A DNA stretch of 44,917 nt from Alphaproteobacteria bacterium. Lineage in GTDB: Bacteria; Pseudomonadota; Alphaproteobacteria; Micropepsales; Micropepsaceae. The notes under the pieces are model-generated. The model was given only the letters and a program-made list of their open reading frames with translations, did not search any database and was not told the origin of the DNA. Both the position numbers and the translations under genes were made by a program. The stretch lies in NCBI GenBank assembly GCA_019242395.1, contig JAFAVP010000007.1:1-44917 (forward strand), written 5' to 3'. Position 1 is the first letter of the stretch; every line of letters starts with the position of its first letter. This document shows, in pieces, positions 1 to 8,776 of this stretch.

Positions 1-1992
1 GAGGCCCAACGTCCAGGCATAGGCTTCCATGTTCTTCGAGTTGATGAAGATCTCGAACGGCCGCCTGCGGCCATCCGCCTGGATGTCGTTGATGGTGATG
101 TAGAAGGCGTGGTCGGAGTCTGCCCATTTGATCTTGTAGGTCTGCCCCAACAGCACTTCGGGGCGGTCCAGCGGCTGCGTCATGTAAACGACGCCGCCTT
201 CCTGCCGCGGCCTGGGCGGCGGCAGCGGAAGCGGCAGCGATGGTTCGATCGGATTTTCGATGGGTGCCGGAATTGCGCCGCCGGTCTGCACCGGCAGTTC
301 ATCGCGCACCTCCAGGACCGCGCCACGCACTGCGCTCGGCCGGTAGGTCGTGCAGCCTTTGCATCCGAGCGCATAGGCATTCAGGTAGATGTTCTCGAAC
401 GCCTCGAAAGAAATATCACGTGGCACGTTGATGGTTTTGGAGATTGAGCTGTCGACACACTTCTGCGCCACCGCCTGCACCGCGAGATGATCGTCGGCCG
501 ATAAAGTCTGCGCGCTGACGAAATAGTCCGGCAGCGCCGCGTCGGCGCCGAACCTGGCGCGAAATGCGCGCAGCGCGAAATCTTCTACCTCCGCGCTGCT
601 GCTACTTCCGTCCGGCTTCAGCACCTTGCGCGTGTGGCTGTAGGCGAACACCGGCTCAATGCCGCTCGACACATTGCCCGCGAACAGCGAGATGGTGCCG
701 GTCGGCGCGATGGAAGTGAGCAATCCGTTGCGAATGCCATGCGCGGCAATACCGTCGCGAATATCCTGCGGCAGAAGCTGAATGTTCGGCCGCGCCAGAT
801 ATTCATCGCGGTCGAACAGCGGGAACGCCCCCTTCTCCTTCGCAAGCTCCACCGAGGCGCGGTATGCCGCATCGCGCAACCGCGACAGCCAGCGCTCGAT
901 TAGTCCCATGCTTTCCGGCGCACCGTAACGCGCGCGGCAGAAGATCAGCGCGTCCGCCAAGCCGGTGACGCCGAGCCCAATGCGGCGTTTGGCCATAGCT
1001 TCCGCGCGCTGTTCCAGCAGCGGAAAGCGTGAGACATCGATCACGTTGTCGAGCAGGCGGACGGCCGTGCGCGTCAGCCGCGCCAGTTCTGCTTCGTCGA
1101 GTGCCGCATCGTCCTCGAAGGGCTGCTTCACCAGCCGCGCCAGGTTGATCGAGCCCAGCAAGCACGCGCCATAAGGCGGCAGCGGTTGCTCGCCGCACGG
1201 ATTGGTCGCGCGAATGGTTTCGCAATAGGCGAGGTTGTTCTCGGCATTGATACGGTCGATGAAGATGACGCCGGGCTCCGCCGTCTCGTAGGTCGAGCGC
1301 ATGATGCGGTCCCACAGCCCGCGCGCGCGCACCGTGCGGTATACGCGGCCGCCGAACGTGAGCGGCCATTCGCCATCGGCCTTCATCGCGTCCATGAAGG
1401 CACCGCTCACCAGCACCGACAGGTTGAACATGGTGAGGCGGCCGGGCGTGCGCTTGGCGTCCACAAAGGCTTCGATATCGGGGTGATCGCACGCCAGCGT
1501 CGCCATCATGGCGCCGCGGCGGCTGCCTGCGCTCATGATGGTGCGGCACATCGCGTCCCACACCTCCATGAAGGAGACGGGGCCGGAAGCGTCCGCGCCC
1601 ACGCCGCGCACCTCGGCGCCTTGCGGGCGCAAGGTAGAGAAGTCGTACCCGATGCCGCCGCCCTGCTGCAGCGTCAGCGCCGCTTCGCGCAAGTGCGAGA
1701 AGATGCCATCCATCGAATCCGGAATCGCGCCCATGACGAAGCAGTTGAAGAGGGTGACGTTCCGCTCGGTGCCGGCCCCGGCGAGAATGCGCCCGGCGGG
1801 AAGGAACTTGTGGCCGGCCAGAGCGCCTGCAAATTCACCCGCCCAGTGCGCGCGAAGATCAGGCACTTCGGCCTGCGAAGCGGCGAGCGCAACGCGCGCG
1901 AGCGTATCCCCCGGCTCGCTATCAATGGGCGTACCGTCGGCCGCTTTGAAGCGGTACTTCATGTCCCAGATCTGGCGCGAAATATCGCTCAT
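1..1992 (-). CDS. nrdJ: Adenosylcobalamin-dependent (class II) ribonucleotide reductase, C-terminus cut by window edge
   Basis: Reduces ribonucleotides to deoxyribonucleotides with a B12-derived thiyl radical, giving oxygen-independent dNTP supply. 664 codons are visible with no stop before the left edge, so the protein continues outside. It opens MSDISRQIWDMKYRF, has an early Cys in LFNCF (residue 84) and the barrel finger-loop motif NPCGE with the radical-bearing Cys at about 266. The reading 'GAMMATLACDHPDIEAF' and 'ASGPVSFMEVWD' stretches are typical of the NrdJ family. The ATG at 1992 was chosen because the family starts close to here. No partner nrdA/nrdB is seen. A LexA-type box and a promoter-like pair lie just upstream. 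Family assignment is confident; the zinc-binding C-terminal tail cannot be inspected. Confidence 0.93.
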   Translation of the reverse strand, partial: MSDISRQIWDMKYRFKAADGTPIDSEPGDTLARVALAASQAEVPDLRAHWAGEFAGALAGHKFLPAGRILAGAGTERNVTLFNCFVMGAIPDSMDGIFSHLREAALTLQQGGGIGYDFSTLRPQGAEVRGVGADASGPVSFMEVWDAMCRTIMSAGSRRGAMMATLACDHPDIEAFVDAKRTPGRLTMFNLSVLVSGAFMDAMKADGEWPLTFGGRVYRTVRARGLWDRIMRSTYETAEPGVIFIDRINAENNLAYCETIRATNPCGEQPLPPYGACLLGSINLARLVKQPFEDDAALDEAELARLTRTAVRLLDNVIDVSRFPLLEQRAEAMAKRRIGLGVTGLADALIFCRARYGAPESMGLIERWLSRLRDAAYRASVELAKEKGAFPLFDRDEYLARPNIQLLPQDIRDGIAAHGIRNGLLTSIAPTGTISLFAGNVSSGIEPVFAYSHTRKVLKPDGSSSSAEVEDFALRAFRARFGADAALPDYFVSAQTLSADDHLAVQAVAQKCVDSSISKTINVPRDISFEAFENIYLNAYALGCKGCTTYRPSAVRGAVLEVRDELPVQTGGAIPAPIENPIEPSLPLPLPPPRPRQEGGVVYMTQPLDRPEVLLGQTYKIKWADSDHAFYITINDIQADGRRRPFEIFINSKNMEAYAWTLGL

Positions 1993-2027
1993 GGGGTGTG
2001 CCTCCGCCCTCCCTCGAGCGGACGCGA

Positions 2028-2056
2028 GAAGTATCAGCAACAGCCCTTAACGTCAA
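2028..2056 (-). promoter_or_regulatory. Putative nrdJ promoter
   Basis: Reading the minus strand, a TTGACG -35 (2056-2051) is followed after 17 nt by TACTTC (2033-2028), or GATACT shifted by two bases, as a weak -10. It lies 36 nt from the nrdJ ATG and directly downstream of the LexA-type box. This is inferred from sequence alone. Confidence 0.4.
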
Positions 2057-2061
2057 GGAAT

Positions 2062-2076
2062 GTTCTTGTACTGTTC
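2062..2076 (-). promoter_or_regulatory. LexA (SOS) operator GTTC-N7-GTTC upstream of nrdJ
   Basis: The plus strand reads GTTC-TTGTACT-GTTC, an exact match to the alphaproteobacterial LexA direct repeat GTTC-N7-GTTC. It ends 5 nt before the TTGACG -35 element on the minus strand and lies 70 nt upstream of the nrdJ start. By established knowledge this motif is the LexA target in Rhodobacter and Caulobacter. DNA-damage control of nrdJ is inferred. Confidence 0.7.
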
Positions 2077-2149
2077 TGAGCCACCTCACTGTAAGTCGCA
2101 CCAATTTCTGATCGTTGTGGGCCAGAGTGCGGCGGCCTAGTTTGGCCGC

Positions 2150-2410
2150 GTGCGGAAGTTCGCCGTTGGATTGGGAGTAGCCATGATGGTGGCCGCTGGG
2201 GCGGCCGGCATATGGCTTGGTATTATCGAAGCGTTCGCGAACTACCCGGGCCTGACATATTCGCTCCTCGGCTGCCAACACTTTTTCTGTAAGTTGGTAT
2301 TCGGAGGCGGCCGCGGCGACTGGTTCTTGGTTATGGCACTTGGAATGCCGGGCTTTGCTCTTTACCAATGGGGTAGAAGCGTGCGACCGCGGACTGCAAC
2401 CAGGTTATAG
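2150..2410 (+). CDS. Small hypothetical membrane protein
   Basis: Unrecognised 86-residue protein starting at GTG. It begins MRKFAVGLGVAMMV with a positively charged N-terminus and a hydrophobic stretch (residues 4-30), then two Cys (LLGCQHFFCK), and a second hydrophobic segment around residues 58-73 ending in a basic tail (RSVRPRTATRL). This suggests two membrane passes, or a signal anchor plus one pass. It stands alone, divergent from nrdJ and tail-to-tail with plsC. No clear Shine-Dalgarno sequence precedes the GTG, so both start and coding status are uncertain. Confidence 0.4.
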   Translation: MRKFAVGLGVAMMVAAGAAGIWLGIIEAFANYPGLTYSLLGCQHFFCKLVFGGGRGDWFLVMALGMPGFALYQWGRSVRPRTATRL

Positions 2411-2423
2411 AGCTGCAAAGCTC

Positions 2424-3149
2424 TCACATCTGTAGGAGCTGCCGCCCCTCTACGACAAGTTGCTTGGTTGCGGCTTCAATCCGCGCCTGCAGCGTGTGCA
2501 TGAAGTCGCTGCGTTTGAGGCCGGCCGGAATGGGTTCGAGGAATTCGAGCACGACGCGACCGGGTTTTTTGATGAAGCCCATCGGCCCCGTCCAGAACAG
2601 GCCGGAGTTCAGCGCCACCGGCACGCACGGCACATCGAGTATGCCGTACAAGCCGGCGACGCCCGGCTTGTAATCGGGCGGCGCGCCGGGTTTCTTCCGC
2701 GTGCCTTCGGGGAAAATCAGGATCGAGCGGCCGCTCGCCAGCGCCGTCTTTGCTTCCGCCGTCATCTTGCGTAGCGCCGACGCTTGGCCGCCGCGGTCGA
2801 TGGAAATCACGCCGGCCTTCTTGATGTACCAGCCGTAGAACGGAATGCGCGTCAGCTCGCGCTTCAGCACCGCGCACGGATCCCACACGCTGAGATAGAG
2901 TCCCATCGTGTCCCACATGCTCATGTGCTTGGAGGCGATCAGCACCGGCGTTTGCGGCACAGCTCCGCGCACTTCATACGTCAGCCCGCAAATCCATTTG
3001 AGGCCGAAGAACACGGCGCGCGACCACAGGCGGGAGGCATGCACCATCACCTTGCGCGGCAGCAGCAGCGCCGGCAGGACAGCGATGTAGATAGCGACGG
3101 TGATGATCGCGAACCAAACCAGAAAAACGGTTGAGCGGAAGACAACCAT
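2424..3149 (-). CDS. plsC: 1-acyl-sn-glycerol-3-phosphate acyltransferase (PlsC/LPLAT family)
   Basis: Transfers an acyl chain to lysophosphatidic acid to form phosphatidic acid at the inner membrane. 241 residues. An N-terminal membrane segment (about residues 5-30) is followed by the catalytic HX4D motif HMSMWD (His75, Asp80) and the substrate motif FPEGTR (146-151). The ATG at 3149 overlaps the ydcF stop (TGATG), which decides the start over upstream in-frame codons inside ydcF and indicates translational coupling. It is the last gene of the ftsE-ftsX-ydcF-plsC run, an order common in alphaproteobacteria. The exact acyl acceptor is not provable from sequence. Confidence 0.9.
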   Translation of the reverse strand: MVVFRSTVFLVWFAIITVAIYIAVLPALLLPRKVMVHASRLWSRAVFFGLKWICGLTYEVRGAVPQTPVLIASKHMSMWDTMGLYLSVWDPCAVLKRELTRIPFYGWYIKKAGVISIDRGGQASALRKMTAEAKTALASGRSILIFPEGTRKKPGAPPDYKPGVAGLYGILDVPCVPVALNSGLFWTGPMGFIKKPGRVVLEFLEPIPAGLKRSDFMHTLQARIEAATKQLVVEGRQLLQM

Positions 3150-3751
3150 CAGCTGGTGCTGCGCCCGGATTTGGCAGAGATGAACCGGTCGAGCACCAGG
3201 CTCGCCAGATATTTGGTATACTCCACCTGCAGCAGCCGCACCGTGTGCGGGTTGCGCCACCAATGCTCCCAGTTCGCCCCTTTCGGCTCCACGGGATACG
3301 GAGTCAGCTTCACTTTCGGCATGGTGGCGTGAAATTCAGAAAGGCTGCGCGGCATGTGATAATTTGCCGTCACAAGAATGAGACTTGCGAAGTGGTGGAG
3401 TTGCATCCAGTTGGCCGCTTGCACGGCATTCTCGCGTGTGTCTTCTGCCGCAAAGTCGAGATCGGCGCAGCAATCGAACCGCGCTCCTCCACGGGCGACC
3501 GCTTTCAGCTCCGGCTTGGTGATGGAGGGATGCACCCCGGTGATAAGAAGGCGCTTGGCCTTGCCCTGTTCGAGCAGGCGCACCGCCGTGTCCAGCCGGT
3601 CATCCCCGCCGGTAAGCGTCACGAGCGCATCGGCCGGAGCCACAGCTGCGGGCCGGTGCGGCAAGGTCGTCGCGAAAAGAAGGAAACCCAGAACATAGGC
3701 GAGGACCGCGACCAGCACGATCCGCCCCATATAGGCGAGGGATCTTCTCAC
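3149..3751 (-). CDS. YdcF family (DUF218) membrane-anchored protein
   Basis: About 200 residues with one N-terminal membrane helix (GRIVLVAVLAYVLGFLLFA) followed by a DUF218/YdcF domain: ALVTLTGGDDRLDTAVRLL, then KRLLITG and the ENAVQAANW / LILVTANYHMPRS region. Family members such as SanA, ElyC and YdcF act at the envelope, often in peptidoglycan precursor handling or barrier function, but the reaction is undefined. The start is uncertain: GTG at 3751 gives an Arg-rich cytoplasmic tail, ATG at 3730 lies just before the helix, and an in-frame GTG occurs at 3814. It sits between ftsX and plsC and overlaps the plsC start by one base. Confidence 0.82.
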   Translation of the reverse strand: MRRSLAYMGRIVLVAVLAYVLGFLLFATTLPHRPAAVAPADALVTLTGGDDRLDTAVRLLEQGKAKRLLITGVHPSITKPELKAVARGGARFDCCADLDFAAEDTRENAVQAANWMQLHHFASLILVTANYHMPRSLSEFHATMPKVKLTPYPVEPKGANWEHWWRNPHTVRLLQVEYTKYLASLVLDRFISAKSGRSTS

Positions 3752-3829
3752 CGTTTCCAACTGCCCCTCACGTGCGGTGCAAGCTCTCCAACTAGAACCT
3801 AGCCCAGAATGCACCCGGCCCGGTAACCT

Positions 3830-4711
3830 TCAGTAGATGCGGGCGAGAACGCCCAGAACCGAAAACCTTGCAGTGGCAAGCGCAATCCAGCTTGCCGCGA
3901 CGGGGATGACCAGAAACCAAGCCAGTTCGCTCAGGTGCAACCCCACTGGAGGCAGAAACGGTACAGCTTCAAGCCCAACCGCTTCGAGGCCGGTCCCCGC
4001 GGAATAAAGCCCAGCGGCGAGCGCGGTGCCGATGGCGCCAGCAATCAACGCAGCGAAAAAATAGTGCCACTCGAAGGCCCGCGCGATGAAGCTCGAATGC
4101 GCCCCCATCTGGTGCAGCAACTCCACAATCTCCCGATGCGCCTGCAAGCCGGCGCGGATAGCAAAGGAAACTGTAGCCGCGGTCGCCAGGGCAATGAGCA
4201 GCAGAACCCCGTAGGCAGACCACAGCACTCCCCTCGCCAAGCTCCGGAGCCGTGCGAGCCAACGGGTGTGATCGTCGATTATCGCATCCGGGGCGGCAGC
4301 CCTTATCTGCCGCCGTAGATTATCGATATCCACCCCTTCCCCTGGAGCGATCTTCGCATCGATGAGTTTCGGGAGCGGGAGTTCCGAGACGAGGGCATCA
4401 GCTCCGAGCCAAGGCCGCACCAATTCTGCAGTTTCGCGCTCCGAGAGTTGCGCGGCGTGAGCGATACCGGATGTGTGGCGCAGGACGTCCAATGCTGCTC
4501 GAACCTCATGATCGGGATCGCCGGCTTTCTCGGAAGGCAATATCTGAACTGTGATGCGGCCGACCAATCCTGTTCGCCAGCTTACGGCTGCGCGCTCCGC
4601 GATCAGCGCAGCACCCAGCGCCAGGGCTGCCAGGAAGGCCATCACCACAATGACAACATCGAGCGAAGCGGCGCCCCTATCGCGCGGCATGATGCGTCCA
4701 TAGTCGTTCAC
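3830..4711 (-). CDS. ftsX: Cell division protein FtsX (permease subunit)
   Basis: Membrane partner of FtsE. The FtsEX complex couples ATP hydrolysis to activation of septal peptidoglycan hydrolases. 293 residues: one N-terminal membrane helix (about 17-40), a periplasmic domain (about 45-155), then three helices in the C-terminal FtsX domain (around 160-185, 215-240 and 262-285). The start ATG overlaps the ftsE stop by four bases (ATGA), so the two are translationally coupled. The HQMGAHSSFIARAFEW stretch between helices fits the FtsX cytoplasmic coupling loop. Confidence 0.92.
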   Translation of the reverse strand: MNDYGRIMPRDRGAASLDVVIVVMAFLAALALGAALIAERAAVSWRTGLVGRITVQILPSEKAGDPDHEVRAALDVLRHTSGIAHAAQLSERETAELVRPWLGADALVSELPLPKLIDAKIAPGEGVDIDNLRRQIRAAAPDAIIDDHTRWLARLRSLARGVLWSAYGVLLLIALATAATVSFAIRAGLQAHREIVELLHQMGAHSSFIARAFEWHYFFAALIAGAIGTALAAGLYSAGTGLEAVGLEAVPFLPPVGLHLSELAWFLVIPVAASWIALATARFSVLGVLARIY

Positions 4712-5379
4712 GGCTGCGGCCCCCTTAGTTCAACAAGCCGTCCATCGACCAATCGCATTTCGCGGGCGCGCGCGCTTTCGATCAGAGTACGGTCGTGCGT
4801 CGCGATCAGAACGGTGGTGCCCAGCTTGTTCAATTCCTCGAAGAGGCGAATGAGCCGCTTGCCCATGTCCGGGTCAACATTGCCAGTCGGCTCGTCGGCC
4901 AGCAGCACGTCCGGACGTGCCACGACGGCCCGGGCAATCGCAATGCGCTGCTGTTCCCCGCCGGAGAGCGTCCGCGGCTTCGCCTTCAACCGCTCGCCAA
5001 GTCCCACCCATGACAACAGTTCCTCGACATCCTGCCGGTAATCTGTGGCGTCCTGACCCGCGATACGCAGCGGCAAGGCTACGTTCTCGTAGGCAGTCAG
5101 GTGATCCAGCAATCGGAAATCTTGAAAGACAACTCCGATGCGACGGCGCAGGGCGGGGAACTGCGAACGGTGGGTTCGCGAAACATCCTGCCCGAACATC
5201 GTTATCAGGCCGCGCGAAGGCGGTTCGGCAAGGTACATGAGCTTCAGCAAGGTCGATTTCCCGGCACCGGACGGTCCCGTCAGGAATGAAAAAGAGCCGG
5301 GGTCCAGGGTGAACGTTACATCGCGCAGAACCTCTGGCCCCGCGCCATATCGCATTCCAACGTTTTCAAATCGAACCAT
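4708..5379 (-). CDS. ftsE: Cell division ATP-binding protein FtsE
   Basis: ABC ATPase subunit of FtsEX, 223 residues. Visible motifs are Walker A GPSGAGKST (35-43), the Q-loop region VVFQDFRLL, signature LSGGEQQR (138-145), Walker B VLLADEP (158-164) and the H-loop histidine in IATHDR (195). The start MVRFENVGMRYG at 5379 matches the usual FtsE N-terminus; in-frame ATGs at 5391 and 5433 would add an uncharacteristic extension. The gene is transcribed away from the zinc-ribbon gene across an 89-base gap and is coupled to ftsX by a four-base overlap. Confidence 0.94.
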   Translation of the reverse strand: MVRFENVGMRYGAGPEVLRDVTFTLDPGSFSFLTGPSGAGKSTLLKLMYLAEPPSRGLITMFGQDVSRTHRSQFPALRRRIGVVFQDFRLLDHLTAYENVALPLRIAGQDATDYRQDVEELLSWVGLGERLKAKPRTLSGGEQQRIAIARAVVARPDVLLADEPTGNVDPDMGKRLIRLFEELNKLGTTVLIATHDRTLIESARAREMRLVDGRLVELRGPQP

Positions 5380-5468
5380 CGCGGTAACCATAATGACAGG
5401 AGGGATGGTCACACATGCTTGCGGTTTGGCCACCTCCCTCTATTTTGTGGGTGAATCGGACGTGCCGC

Positions 5469-6242
5469 ATGATCCTGACCTGCCCGCAATGCGCAACCCG
5501 CTACCACGCGGGGGACCACAGCTTCACACCCGCAGGGCGCAAAGTGCGTTGCGCGAAGTGCGGCCATGTCTGGCTCCAGGAAGCGGCGGCGGCTGGCATC
5601 GCACCCGCTCTGGATAGCCTCAGCCAACCCGAACCACCGCCGCCTCCACCTCGTGTACCATCCCCGCCGCCGCCCAGCCCGCCGCAAGAATTGCATGAGA
5701 CGGTGTTCTCACCGCCCCCGCCCCCGCCCCCGCCCCCGCCACCATCTCCTCCTCCACCACCTTCACGGCCTGGGGCAGATGGGAATGGGGGAAACGCTCG
5801 CGGGGAGAGAGCGCGGATGCTTGCGGGCCTGGTCGCGCTGCTTGCAGTCGCGGCACTTCTTGTCTGGGGCGGCGTTCGTTACCGCGACGACATTGCCGGC
5901 GCGTGGCCGCAATCTGCAACTGTGTATGCCGCACTCGGAATTCCTGTGAATGCGCATGGGCTGACCTTCACAGGCGTAAACTATCGCCGCGACACCCAGG
6001 CCGGGCAATTGGTGCTCACGGTTGAGGGAAATCTGGTCAATATCGGTGCGCGCGAGCTCGCTGTACCGGCAGTCGAAGTGAAGCTGACGGACGGACGGCA
6101 CCGCCAGGTGGATCGTTGGACCTTCACTCCTACCACCAACCGCCTTAAGCCCGGCGAGCAGATTGCGTTCACGACCCATCGCACCAATCCGCCAGCGGAG
6201 GCTCGCCACTTAGAAATGACTCTGGCTGAGGCTGCGGATTAG
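5469..6242 (+). CDS. MJ0042-type zinc-ribbon, proline-rich, single-TM protein (DUF3426-like)
   Basis: 257 residues starting MILTCPQCATRY. The N-terminal zinc ribbon has two CxxC pairs (CPQC and CAKC, about residues 5-8 and 28-31). It is followed by a linker very rich in proline (about 55-105), a membrane helix (around 120-140) and a C-terminal periplasmic domain with beta-rich sequence ending in THRTNPPAEARHLEM. This architecture is a recurrent neighbour of ftsEX in alphaproteobacteria, but its role is unknown. It is divergent from ftsE, so the two could share a regulatory region. The poly-Pro linker is encoded by near-tandem CGCCCC repeats. Confidence 0.85.
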   Translation: MILTCPQCATRYHAGDHSFTPAGRKVRCAKCGHVWLQEAAAAGIAPALDSLSQPEPPPPPPRVPSPPPPSPPQELHETVFSPPPPPPPPPPPSPPPPPSRPGADGNGGNARGERARMLAGLVALLAVAALLVWGGVRYRDDIAGAWPQSATVYAALGIPVNAHGLTFTGVNYRRDTQAGQLVLTVEGNLVNIGARELAVPAVEVKLTDGRHRQVDRWTFTPTTNRLKPGEQIAFTTHRTNPPAEARHLEMTLAEAAD

Positions 6243-6397
6243 GTAGCTGTGTAATCGCCCGGCCGAGGTAACCTTTCGGGGGCGCAACCGTTACTGCGAT
6301 CAGGGCGAAGGAGACGCCACTACTCGAAATTCTCGATGCCCGGACCGGCGCAAGCTATCCGGCTATCGGGCCCACACTGCTGAGCAAGCAGCTCTGA

Positions 6398-8776
6398 TCA
6401 GAACTGCTTCAGCAGGCGGTCGATATAGTCCAGCTCTTCTTTTGGACGGCCCCGCTCCTCCGCCCGGCGGCGCAGTTCTTTAAGGATACTGCGCGCACGC
6501 TCGAGGGCAGATTTGCTCGGTAGCTTCGTCTGATCCCCAAAGCTTGCGCCTCGCCCGCCGTTGTCGCGGCCCAGGGGATCTTCATTGCCGGCTTCGCCCT
6601 GCTTGCCGTCGCCCTGCCGCATAAGTTCCTGCGCGAGTTGTCCAGCGCCTTTGCGGAGGGCATCCAGTGCCTTGCGTTCGGCATCGGCCGCGTTGTCGAG
6701 AGCGCGCTCGCCCAGCTTGCCTTGGGCCTCGCCCATCTGCTTGCCCGCTTCACCAAGATGTTTTCCGCCAGCCTTCGGCCCTAGTCCCTGCACTAGCTTG
6801 TCGAGCTGTTCACGCAGATTTCCCTGCTCTTGGGAAAGCCCTTTGGGTCCGCCCTCGTTCGGGTTGGGATTCCCTTGCTGCTCACGAAAAGTCTTGTCCA
6901 GCAGCTGCCGTTGCTTTCCCATAAGGTCGCCCAGACCCTTCAGCGCATCGCTTAGAGATTTGTCGCCCTGCTGACCGCCACCGGAACCGGCGGTCATGTG
7001 TAAGTTCTCAAGCAGGCCCTGCAACATGGCCAGCATCTGCTGCGCTTGCGCCCGGGCGCCGGTTTGCGCAAGCTGCTGAATGGCATTGAGCAACGCCTGC
7101 AAATCCTGCGGCCTCAACGTTTTCGCGTTCTTCGGCGGCGGCGGTGCGTTCGGTGGCGGCGGATTTTTCGCCAGCATCTCAAGATAACGGTTGAGCGCCT
7201 GTTTGTATCGTTGCAACAGCGAATCGATGACCGGTTGCGGCGCGCCCTGTGCGAGGGCTTGAGAAAGGAGTTCTTGCAAGCGGCGCAACTCCTGGGCCGC
7301 GGAGGACAGACCTCCGCGCTCCAATGCAATTGCCGTTTGCCACAGCAGATCCTGCACATGCACAAGATCCCGCGTGTTGCGGGCCTGCTTCAGCGCCCAG
7401 AACGCGGCACGTATCGCAAGGTACACCGATGATTGGTTCGGGTAGAATGCGTCCGGCGCGAGCGCAAGCGCATCCAGGGCCAAAGCCGCCGTATTGCGCG
7501 ATGGAAGATCGCCCATGGACAGGTTCTGCCGCTGCTCAATGAGAGCGCGCGAAAGGAGATTCGTGAACACGCGCGATGGCAGCGTGAAATCTACAGGTAC
7601 GCTGCGTCCAACGTGGCCTACAGCATCCTTGACTTCCAGCGTAGCGGTCACGGGAAGCCCAGCATAGGGGTCGGCCGTCAAGTCGCGATAGACAGTGTCA
7701 CTGATGGTTTTCGAGACGGAGGAAAGTGGCAGCTCGAGGACCAGTGCGCGCTGTCCCTTCCTTGCACTAAGCGGGTGAATGATGACCCTGGCGGAGGTCA
7801 CGCCGTAGTCGTCCCCAGCCGTGAAGGCGAACTTGACTGCGTCACGCTCCGTGCGGCTCGGAGGCTGCGCAAACGCGGCGGATGGCGGCTCGTCCGGAAC
7901 GGCCCTAATGCGCCACGACCCAAGCGACTGCCCCCCGGCCGTTACGCTAACGCTTTCGTCCCGCGTGATCTTGGCATTCGCGGAATAGTCCTCCGCCTGT
8001 TCCAAAAACGCCGCCTTGTGCTGCAACCGGGGTACGAGGCTGAGCTGCGGCACAACTCGGCCATGCACCCGCAACCCGAGCATCGATCCTGCAGGAACTG
8101 ACAACGTGGTGCTGCGGTCTCCACGGGGCAAATAGACCGGAGCCTCTCCCGTGTAAGCTGGCGGATCGATCCATGCATCCAAGGCTGCAAGTGGCATGGC
8201 TCGCTCAAGCGAGAATGCCAGACCAAGCCTCCGCCCGGCATCCGCGCCCGAGGCAAGCAAACCTGCCACGAGAACGACAAGAACCGCGTAGCGGAGAAAA
8301 CATGGATCCTGCGCCGCAAGGGAAACGCCGGGTCGCGCGAAGCGAAGCCGGTCATGCCGCGCCAGAAGGGCGCGCATGTGAGTGCGCCATAGCGCCTCGG
8401 CGAACGGATCTCTCTGCCCGGCAACCAGGCGGTCGTAACGCTCCGTTATCGGCCGGTGAAGAACTGTGCTTTCGCGCTCCACGCGGCGCGCGCCCTCCCT
8501 CCATTCCGGCCAACGAAGTCCGTGAAGGTTGGTGACAAGAAAATACCCTGCGCTCCCAAAGCAAGCGATCAGTGCGCAGGCGTGCAAAACCAATGGCAAG
8601 TGGGGAAGAACGTCGAGCAGCGCCAGCGCGAGCAGCACTCCGAAAATTCCGCTTGCTGGCCACAACCTTGGCCACAGTCGCTCCCAAAAGACAATGGCGC
8701 GTGCGAATGCTACCCGCCGCTCGATGCGGCTATTCAAGCCAGGTTGGGATTCGATCGAGACGGAGACGTTCATCAT
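6398..8776 (-). CDS. DUF4175 (TIGR02302-type) large membrane protein
   Basis: 792 residues, a family found in alphaproteobacteria next to lysA. Hydrophobic N-terminal segments (about 40-80 and 160-180) precede a long periplasmic region with an Ig-like beta domain (around 190-400). The C-terminal half is low-complexity, Gln/Gly/Lys-rich and helical (LGDLMGKQRQLLDKTF, KHLGEAGKQMGEAQGKLGE), ending KEELDYIDRLLKQF. The function is unknown; large size and surface location suggest an envelope role. The start overlaps the 3' end of lysA by 47 bases. ATG at 8773 and TTG at 8737 are alternative starts. Confidence 0.88.
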   Translation of the reverse strand: MMNVSVSIESQPGLNSRIERRVAFARAIVFWERLWPRLWPASGIFGVLLALALLDVLPHLPLVLHACALIACFGSAGYFLVTNLHGLRWPEWREGARRVERESTVLHRPITERYDRLVAGQRDPFAEALWRTHMRALLARHDRLRFARPGVSLAAQDPCFLRYAVLVVLVAGLLASGADAGRRLGLAFSLERAMPLAALDAWIDPPAYTGEAPVYLPRGDRSTTLSVPAGSMLGLRVHGRVVPQLSLVPRLQHKAAFLEQAEDYSANAKITRDESVSVTAGGQSLGSWRIRAVPDEPPSAAFAQPPSRTERDAVKFAFTAGDDYGVTSARVIIHPLSARKGQRALVLELPLSSVSKTISDTVYRDLTADPYAGLPVTATLEVKDAVGHVGRSVPVDFTLPSRVFTNLLSRALIEQRQNLSMGDLPSRNTAALALDALALAPDAFYPNQSSVYLAIRAAFWALKQARNTRDLVHVQDLLWQTAIALERGGLSSAAQELRRLQELLSQALAQGAPQPVIDSLLQRYKQALNRYLEMLAKNPPPPNAPPPPKNAKTLRPQDLQALLNAIQQLAQTGARAQAQQMLAMLQGLLENLHMTAGSGGGQQGDKSLSDALKGLGDLMGKQRQLLDKTFREQQGNPNPNEGGPKGLSQEQGNLREQLDKLVQGLGPKAGGKHLGEAGKQMGEAQGKLGERALDNAADAERKALDALRKGAGQLAQELMRQGDGKQGEAGNEDPLGRDNGGRGASFGDQTKLPSKSALERARSILKELRRRAEERGRPKEELDYIDRLLKQF

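Noticed and set aside
1186-2079. 297-codon plus-strand ORF opposite nrdJ
   Set aside because: It is an antisense shadow of a GC-rich gene. The minus strand encodes a clear ribonucleotide reductase.
1993-2149. Possible cobalamin riboswitch ahead of nrdJ
   Set aside because: No B12-box-like sequence or multi-stem fold could be seen, and the leader is short.
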